Shown: in pieces, positions 59,035 through 64,000 of the stretch
Layout: the number at the start of each line of letters is the position of its first letter
How positions within the stretch are numbered: position 1 is the stretch's first letter
NCBI GenBank assembly: GCA_028015205.1
Contig: CM051513.1
Location: forward strand, 42,722,841 to 42,786,840
Source: Mytilisepta virgata
Taxonomy: Eukaryota; Mollusca; Bivalvia; Mytilida; Mytilidae
Direction: 5' to 3'
Length of the DNA stretch: 64,000 nt
The notes under the pieces: model-generated
The model's database searches: none
Seen by the model: only the letters and a program-made list of their open reading frames with translations
What the model was told of the DNA's origin: nothing
Position numbers and translations under genes: made by a program

Positions 59035-59186
59035 TAATTATATATGAATGTTATGTGTTCCGTGTCTTTTGTTATTGTATGATATGTTGTCTATTGTAGA
59101 ATGTTGTTTCCTTTTCACTGATGATCCTCTGTAATGGATTTTAGACTGAATAAAATTAGTTAGTTAGTTAGTTAGTTAGTTACTTA

Positions 59187-60183
59187 CCAGTTAAAGTACA
59201 GGCAAACGGAGATTGTTTGCCGGCATCCGGTAGTGTCTTTGCCTTTGGCTCTGATCGATTCTCTACAGAAATAAGGACAAGGATTGTAGTTGAACAATGT
59301 CTACATTCTGAGTTTTATTTGGACGAAGAAAACCTGTTACGAGGAGCAGATGAATTGAAATCGAAGCGCAAAGGACTCTTGATTAAAGCTTATGCCATGT
59401 ATTCTGATGAATACTACCCAGGAACAAAACTGACAGAGAGAACAATTAAGGAAATTTATGAACAGGAGGTGATGCAAATAGTAAAAGATAAAAGTTTTTA
59501 TGGGAATATGGCAGATCCATAGTTTGCCCAGTGTACTGCAAATGCCATTACTATCTGTTTATCCTGAACGAGGAAACCCCATAGTCCGCAGTCACTTACA
59601 TAGACAGATTGAACCTAGAGAAAGATCTACTGAGTTCAGAGGAAGAATACTTTGGACTACGACTAGAACTGACATGGCTAACAACAACTGGGTACCTAAC
59701 CATTTTGTGCCAATTCTTCCAGACAGGACGGTGCTTAGTTTTGTTAATGAAAGCAATGAAAATTTAATAGTCAAAAAGGCTTATCAAGAAATGGTACTCC
59801 AGAGAATAAATAAGTTACCTCCAGAAACCAAAGAAGATTGTAACAACAATACTAGTAACACAAGAAATGGTTTAGATATTGACAATTGCCTGAACAATTA
59901 CGTCCTTTTTCAATACAACTCAAACTTGTATCCAGGATTTGTTGAAGATATTGACAATCACGACGAAACATTTGTTACAAGTATGCATCGCGTGGGCAAA
60001 AAGGACACAAATTGCTTCTTTTGGCCCAAGAGAATCCATGACCAGGAATGGTACCATATTGACGATATTCTTGCAATAATTCCAAAACCAATGCTTATTG
60101 ATAGAACACACACTCATTATGAAGTAGAAAATAGACTTTATCATACAATGATTGAGAAGTTAAGAAATGATGCTGTAAACTGA
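59187..60183 (+). pseudogene. C-terminal part of the transposase: OTU-like protease and tail domain
   Basis: Continuation of the host ORF after the LINE. The first frame runs to a stop at 59522; the second runs 59500-60183, offset by one base. The OTU-like part has GDC at 59211-59216 and the NHFVPIL histidine, so both core catalytic positions of an OTU cysteine protease are present. The tail domain has SNLYPGFVEDIDNHDETFVT and WPKRIHDQEWYHIDDI. OTU enzymes cleave ubiquitin or related linkages; whether this one is active is unknown. Confidence 0.6.
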
Positions 60184-60511
60184 AAATGGTAGAATTTCTT
60201 AGGCTTACATGTATAAAACGTTTTATTAAACATCATTCAAGGACTCAACGGACAAAGTTTTACAAAAGTTTCTTGTTTCTGTTTTCAAATATGTATTCAT
60301 AATTTTCATGCTATTGTTTTTCGCAGCCAAGGTATGGGTCTGACTAGTCGTTTCAACTTGTTTTCAATGTTTGTTAAACTTTGATCATATTTTTGTCAAT
60401 GTTCTTTTCATAAGTTTTCTGCTTTGTATAGATGCTATTTTGAATTCCTTTAAGTGAAGTTAGTAAAGTTAAGAATTTTTTGTTCTATGCAATTCTAGTC
60501 ATTACATAAAT

Positions 60512-60908
60512 TGTCCACTGCGCAACAGGTCATGTCCCCTTCAACACATCTGTGTCCACTATGCAACAACACACTTTTTTAAAATTATCAAAAAAAGTCT
60601 CCATTAAAAGCAGTTTTTGTTTCATTAGCTTTAATATTAATGTTTTGAAAATTGTTGTTCTTCATTAGAAGTATTTTTAAAACCATATTGCCTCTAATTA
60701 TATAAAACTGAATGTACGTTTTTTTTCAAAGTTTCAGAAATCATTCTTTAGAAAAGTTGCTAAAGTATATTTAAGACCCAAGTTTAGAAAATAACTAGTT
60801 AGATATCGAGGATTGGGTTATATTATGTATATGAAGTAAAAATAAAATTATTTAAATTGACAAATTTTAAAGTAATGAAGTTTTAAAAGGTTGTTGCGAA
60901 GTGGACAA
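60512..60908. repeat. Right cluster of TGTCCACTNNGCAACA subterminal repeats
   Basis: Forward copies at 60512 (TGTCCACTGCGCAACA) and 60553 (TGTCCACTATGCAACA), a weak copy at 60533, and a reverse copy at 60891 (TTGTTGCGAAGTGGACAA). Mirrors the left cluster across the transposase ORF. Confidence 0.7.
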
Positions 60909-61104
60909 TTTTATAAACCATGTTCAGAGTTGAGAAAGTTTTATCTATGTTACCTTTAAGATTAAGGTTGCATATTTTGTATTCTGTTTCTACCAATGTT
61001 CAAGTATTATGCCGTTCAAATAAAAATGTTATTTAGTGAATATTTCATATCATTATTTGCTATCTTAAAAAGTGGACTTTTTTTGAAATTCGCCCATATA
61101 AGGT

Positions 61105-62165
61105 ATAACTGAAAGTAGAAATATTCTATTTATAAAGAGACGTAAGAATAGGAAAACGAAATAGAAAGAGTAAAAAGACAAAACAACAAGTTCAACAACA
61201 ACAAAAAATACCTTATAATTTATTCATTAATTTTGAAATAAAGAGTATAAAACGCAGCGATTGCCCTCTTGTAAAAAGGGGAAACAAACAAACAAAAAAC
61301 AACCAAAAACAATAAAAAACCTAAAACAGAGAACACATACCGTACTTAAGACCTTTATCGACAGTGTAATTTTTTCATTTTTTTTTCTGGGGGTGTACTT
61401 TTAGATATGTTTCGTATATTCCATGAGCCGAAAGTGACATTTATATACCCTGTTTAGGATCGGAATAACTTTTATTATAGTTCACAAATGTAGAAATTAA
61501 CAATTTAATTTGGTATTTTTATATCCATGTCTCAAAATATTTTGTTACTGACATGACATTACAGATTTTCTTTTTTATTCAACAACAATGAATTTTTTGA
61601 CGGGACCTATGTTAGTTTCCTAAATATCAAAATATTGTTTTTTCTTTATTTCTTCACTAGCATTCTGTTTATGAAAATAGATATGCCTGACTTATTACAA
61701 CACAGAATAATCTTGTTGTGTGGCCTAAAATATTATTGTTTTGACGACAGATAGCCAAAAGAGAGGAGATTGAGACGGTTTTTGGAAGTGGAAAAAAAGG
61801 GCCAATTGTTTTTTTTATTGGGAAAAATGGGGAAAAAAATTGAGAATTGAGATGACATGGTTTTGGGAAATGGGAAAAGGGGTCAATTTTTTTTGGGTGG
61901 GTGGGGGGGGGGGGGGAATTGGGAAAAGAAGGAAAATAAATAGAGAATATATTGGGAAATATGGGTAAAAAAACTGAATTACTAGGGAAAATTGCCCCCG
62001 TGTCACCCCTATAAATCATGTGATATATGTATAAGATTAAATCCGTATACATCATGTATACATCATAAAATTAAAAGGTTGCAAAACGTGGCATATTACA
62101 TTCTTGAATAATAATAAAATATCACTAGCGCTTTCATGCTTTCTAGCAATCATCAGGTGAATTTT
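61105..62165. other. Outer-element interior, no gene seen
   Basis: AT-rich, with G-rich low-complexity sequence at 61790-61985 containing GGGAAAANGGG words and a run of G near 61906. The Pro/Phe-rich minus-strand ORFs across it are compositional artefacts. Confidence 0.5.
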
Positions 62166-62169
62166 ACTG

Positions 62170-62700
62170 AACTATAATATATAGTATTTTCACCTGCGTC
62201 ACCAACGATGACCGCAGGTCTAGTAACCGCCGGACTCCGTCCGTCAGTCCGACCGTCGCATTTATGGATGCAATGTGTGTCTAATCTGAAACTCAAAAAG
62301 TATAAAAGCTACAGCTTTCAAACTTTGCATAGTTATTATATACATATTAAAGATGTGTAGCTCCCCTTTTGGTGAAATCTGAAGGGAAAAAAAAATAGTG
62401 CACTTCTGAAATTTTGAACAGTGGGTGTGAACACAAGGAGGATGTGCAGCTTCTATTAGGGTTGATAAAAATGAAGATTTTATTGCATGTTTAACTATTG
62501 GCTCTCTAACATTTTGCAAGTGACGCAGGTCCAGACATCTATTGGTCTTGTTATTCTTCTGAGTACCATTAAAAAGTAGATACACATCCGATAATGGTGA
62601 CACACGGTAATATATGCAGTGAAATTGTTATACACCACGCAACGAAATTGGGGTGGTATAATGTTTTTGGCCCGTCTGTCTGTCCGTCCGTGTGTCATAA
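62170..62700 (-). repeat. Probable tandem-core-type repeat fragment
   Basis: On the minus strand the end near 62185-62260 has CGACGGTCGGACTGACGGAC and a stem ACCTGCGGTCA / TGACGCAGGT, a CpG-rich hairpin tail like those of the other families. The opposite side has GGACGGACAGACAGACGGGC and ACCACCCCAATTTCGTTGCG. Boundaries uncertain. Confidence 0.4.
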
Positions 62701-62958
62701 AATGTTGTCGCCTGGATAGGGTTTTATTTGTTCATAGATTTCCACGAAACTTTGGGAAGTTGTTTGTAATTTTAAATACTTGAATTTAATTCCAAGTAAA
62801 ATATCAATCAGCATATCAACACAATAGCAAAGCAACTACAAAAATAGAACTTTTCAAAAATTAGCACCACTGACGAAACTCGCATCTAGCATTTATTATA
62901 AATCTGACACATCCACACTTCGTGTGTTCTTTTACAGTTTAACACGTCTAATTTCAGA

Positions 62959-63351
62959 ATGCCTCCACCAAAGTATTACCCTTGTGTCCTTTGTTGTAAA
63001 CGCACAAAGCCTATAGAAAGGAGAAATCTGAGTGGTCAAAAGAATAAGGATCTTCGGAAATATCTTATAAATACATTATTTATCCACCCAACTGAAGTAA
63101 ATGAAGGTGTAAAATGCAATAAATGTAGACTATTTTGCACAAAAGAAATTAAACAAAAACAAGCACCCAAAAGAAAACAAGACAATAACAAAAATGACCC
63201 AGATTTCGTGCCGTCAGTCAAGATCTACAGATCTAATTCTGAACTACCACGATCACCTCCCAGTGTGAAATTACAAATACCCTCAACTGCATGTAGTCAT
63301 GTGCAATGTGTTGTATGCAAACGACATGGGCCAAAATTGTTAAAACACTAA
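62959..63351 (+). CDS. Cys-rich zinc-binding-like exon of the outer element
   Basis: Follows the acceptor TCTAATTTCAG; ATG 62959, 130 codons. It begins MPPPKYYPCVLCCKRTKPIE, continues with a Lys/Leu helix (NKDLRKYLINTL) and GVKCNKCRLFC, so C-x2-C plus C-x2-C-x3-C fits one zinc module. A second set, CSHVQCVVCKRHGPKL, lies near the end. This layout recalls N-terminal modules of invertebrate transposon proteins in which a transposase domain follows (recollection). Here a stop comes right after GPKLLKH, so the remainder is lost or lies in an unseen exon. It is about 540 bases from the right outer TIR. Confidence 0.5.
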   Translation: MPPPKYYPCVLCCKRTKPIERRNLSGQKNKDLRKYLINTLFIHPTEVNEGVKCNKCRLFCTKEIKQKQAPKRKQDNNKNDPDFVPSVKIYRSNSELPRSPPSVKLQIPSTACSHVQCVVCKRHGPKLLKH

Positions 63352-63886
63352 CCTGTTGTCTTCTTTTTTATGCACCTGATAAATATTCCGTAAAAATATT
63401 GATTGTTCAATTATTAGTATTTCAATGTCATCAGTCGTGTAATTGATGCCATGAGAATTTCGACATTATCCAGTCTGAAACTGTGTTACAAACGGTTTTT
63501 CATTATAATCTTAATCATGATTATGAAATCGTTCAAGAACTCAATTTAGAAAAAAAAAACACATTTTTTCCTGAAATCTGTGATTTTTCCCAAAAAAACA
63601 AGCTTTTTACCCCAAAATGATATCGCTTGCATATATATTTTTCTATAGCATGATTAATTTTATTAAAATGTTCATAGAAAAAATATTTCCAATATAGAAA
63701 AGTCTATCATTTTATTTATTTTCCTTTTTATCTTGAAAATAACAAAAAAACGGGATTTTTTTTACTCAAATCTACGTTTTTTACCCCAAAAATGAGAAAA
63801 AATACATTAAACGAAAAAAACTTATAATGAATGAAAACAAAGGGTATTTCAAAGGATAAATATGGTAAAAAAAGATATTTTTGATA
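63352..63886. other. Outer-element 3' non-coding region
   Basis: AT-rich with repeated A/T runs and TTTTTACCCCAAAA words at 63604 and 63777. No ORF of note. Confidence 0.5.
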
Positions 63887-63923
63887 TTGGGCCAAAAATG
63901 ACCCTTATCACCCCTACTCCTTT
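63887..63923 (-). repeat. Outer right terminal inverted repeat
   Basis: Read on the minus strand: AAAGGAGTAGGGGTGATAAG followed by GGTCATTTTTGGCCCAA; pairs with 50255-50291. Confidence 0.75.
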
Positions 63924-64000
63924 ATTTACATAGCTTTTTAAGTGAAAGCTGTTTGCTCAATATATAAATAACATGTTATTTGCCAATCTAAATAAAGCAC

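Larger units (their letters stand above)
55659..59180 (+). mobile_element. 5'-truncated LINE insertion (endonuclease plus reverse transcriptase)
   Basis: A 3,522-bp insertion flanked by exact TACTTA copies and ending in a GTTA/TTAG repeat tail (59154-59180), typical of target-primed insertion. It begins inside the apurinic-type endonuclease domain: GGIVVYVKHE, CFVYNPP, GDLNAH, and SDHC after a frameshift in an A run near 56086. The RT part follows, with a further one-base shift near 57193 (SSWTE / KLIKPIFKSGD). Family not certain. Confidence 0.85.
52356..60183 (+). pseudogene. Transposase-OTU fusion ORF, interrupted by two insertions and one frameshift
   Basis: After the acceptor TTGTTTCAG, ATG 52356 starts MALTSAERSRRFREKLKNDP, a basic N-terminus. 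The frame resumes at 53379 (ARQRYHDNKT), through a coiled-coil-like basic region and KSTVHDFFLRDDVSKMTSGL, a C-x-C-x2-C motif (CLCKTC), then a DDE-like core: HVDFAENY (Asp codon 54675), FFSDGPTSQYK (Asp 54924) and HAAGHGKGIPDGIGA (Asp 55050). Host sequence stops at 55658 and resumes at 59187 with PVKVQANGDCLPASG, an OTU-type catalytic Cys (codon 59214), then WQIHSLPSVL and NHFVPIL (His codon 59701), similar to the vertnin-like OTU fold. A one-base frameshift lies near 59495 in AAAAGTTTTTATGGG. The C-terminus NYVLFQYNSNLYPGF...WPKRIHDQEWYHIDD is a further conserved-looking domain. The call of a DDE nuclease is by motif only. Confidence 0.65.
51206..61104 (+). mobile_element. Inner TIR transposon encoding a DDE-like transposase fused to an OTU-like domain
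   Basis: The left end ACCATATATGGGGCATTTTA at 51206 and the right end, on the minus strand from 61104, ACCTTATATGGGCGAATTTC are imperfect inverted repeats. They continue into AAAAAAATGTCCA / AAAAAAAGTCCAC. Subterminal copies of TGTCCACTNNGCAACA lie at 51592, 51784, 51939, 60512, 60553 and, inverted, 51980, 51999, 52020 and 60891. The element holds a single long transposase ORF (52356-60183, interrupted). Removing the LINE (55659-59180 plus one 6-bp duplicate) and the tandem-core insertion (about 930 bp) leaves roughly 5.4 kb. Superfamily not assigned. Confidence 0.6.
50255..63923 (+). mobile_element. Outer TIR transposon (host of nested insertions)
   Basis: The left TIR 50255-50291 and the right TIR 63887-63923 match at 34 of 37 positions when one is inverted; both start AAAGGAGTNGGGGTGATAAG and continue GGTCATTT. 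Flanks give no clear target-site duplication. Its own coding content appears to be a possible small first exon (50783-50860) and a Cys-rich exon (62959-63351). The rest of the interior is a second TIR element. No complete transposase of its own remains. Confidence 0.65.

Noticed and set aside
59154..59186. TTAG repeats as a telomere-like array
   Set aside because: Only about seven 4-base units, exactly at the 3' end of the LINE and next to its target-site duplication; it is the LINE tail.
61669..62055. Pro/Phe-rich minus-strand ORFs
   Set aside because: Compositional product of G-rich GGGAAAA sequence; no domain or splice context.

Overview
This is an AT-rich eukaryotic window with introns. 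It has no operons, ribosome-binding sites, rRNA genes or stand-alone tRNA genes. It is built mostly from transposable elements. The repeat content points to a bivalve mollusc, very probably a mussel (Mytilidae): elements with tandem-repeat cores and GCTCACCTGG / GGCCAGGTGAGC ends, tRNA-headed SINEs whose tail reads ACGTTAAACAATAATTCATC, a repeat ending in a CGACC-TCTGC-GGTCG hairpin, and many TACATGTA octamers. The species call is an inference from remembered sequence character; no search was run.

Layout. (1) 1-9,000: repeat-rich. It holds several family 1 tandem-core elements, small inverted-repeat elements, a SINE with a 12-bp target-site duplication, and a 3.1-kb transposon (3,535-6,654) with 43-bp terminal inverted repeats that encloses a two-exon gene for a poly-Q, BEN-domain protein. 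(2) 9,000-33,422: a minus-strand locus with at least nine exons. The first encodes ψKxE motifs, one encodes 32 tandem copies of an Asn/His-rich heptapeptide, and three carry zinc-finger modules. This is the best candidate for an ordinary cellular gene. Its introns hold tandem-core repeats, a hAT-like element with a G66/C31 tract, a TIR-bounded segment with a plus-strand coding exon, SINEs and MITEs. (3) 33,900-43,090: no intact gene; tandem-core repeats and two broken, 5'-truncated minus-strand LINEs. (4) 43,400-49,860: a degraded transposase gene in nine exons (Kolobok-like by its GDGR...HSAKYG motif), convergent with a minus-strand gene for a P2X7-intracellular-domain-like protein. (5) 50,255-63,923: a nested set. 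Outer 37-bp inverted repeats enclose a second TIR element (51,206-61,104). That element's long ORF joins a DDE-like transposase domain to an OTU-like cysteine-protease domain and a C-terminal domain. The ORF was interrupted by a tandem-core element near its N-terminus and by a 3.5-kb LINE flanked by an exact TACTTA duplication.

The most interesting material is the BEN-domain transposon, the OTU-carrying transposon with its subterminal TGTCCACTNNGCAACA repeats and its datable insertions, and a common end structure (hairpin, short direct motif, tandem core, CGN-rich tract, same motif, hairpin) shared by at least three otherwise different repeat families. Exon boundaries were inferred by eye from GT/AG sites and phase matching and are unproven without transcripts.
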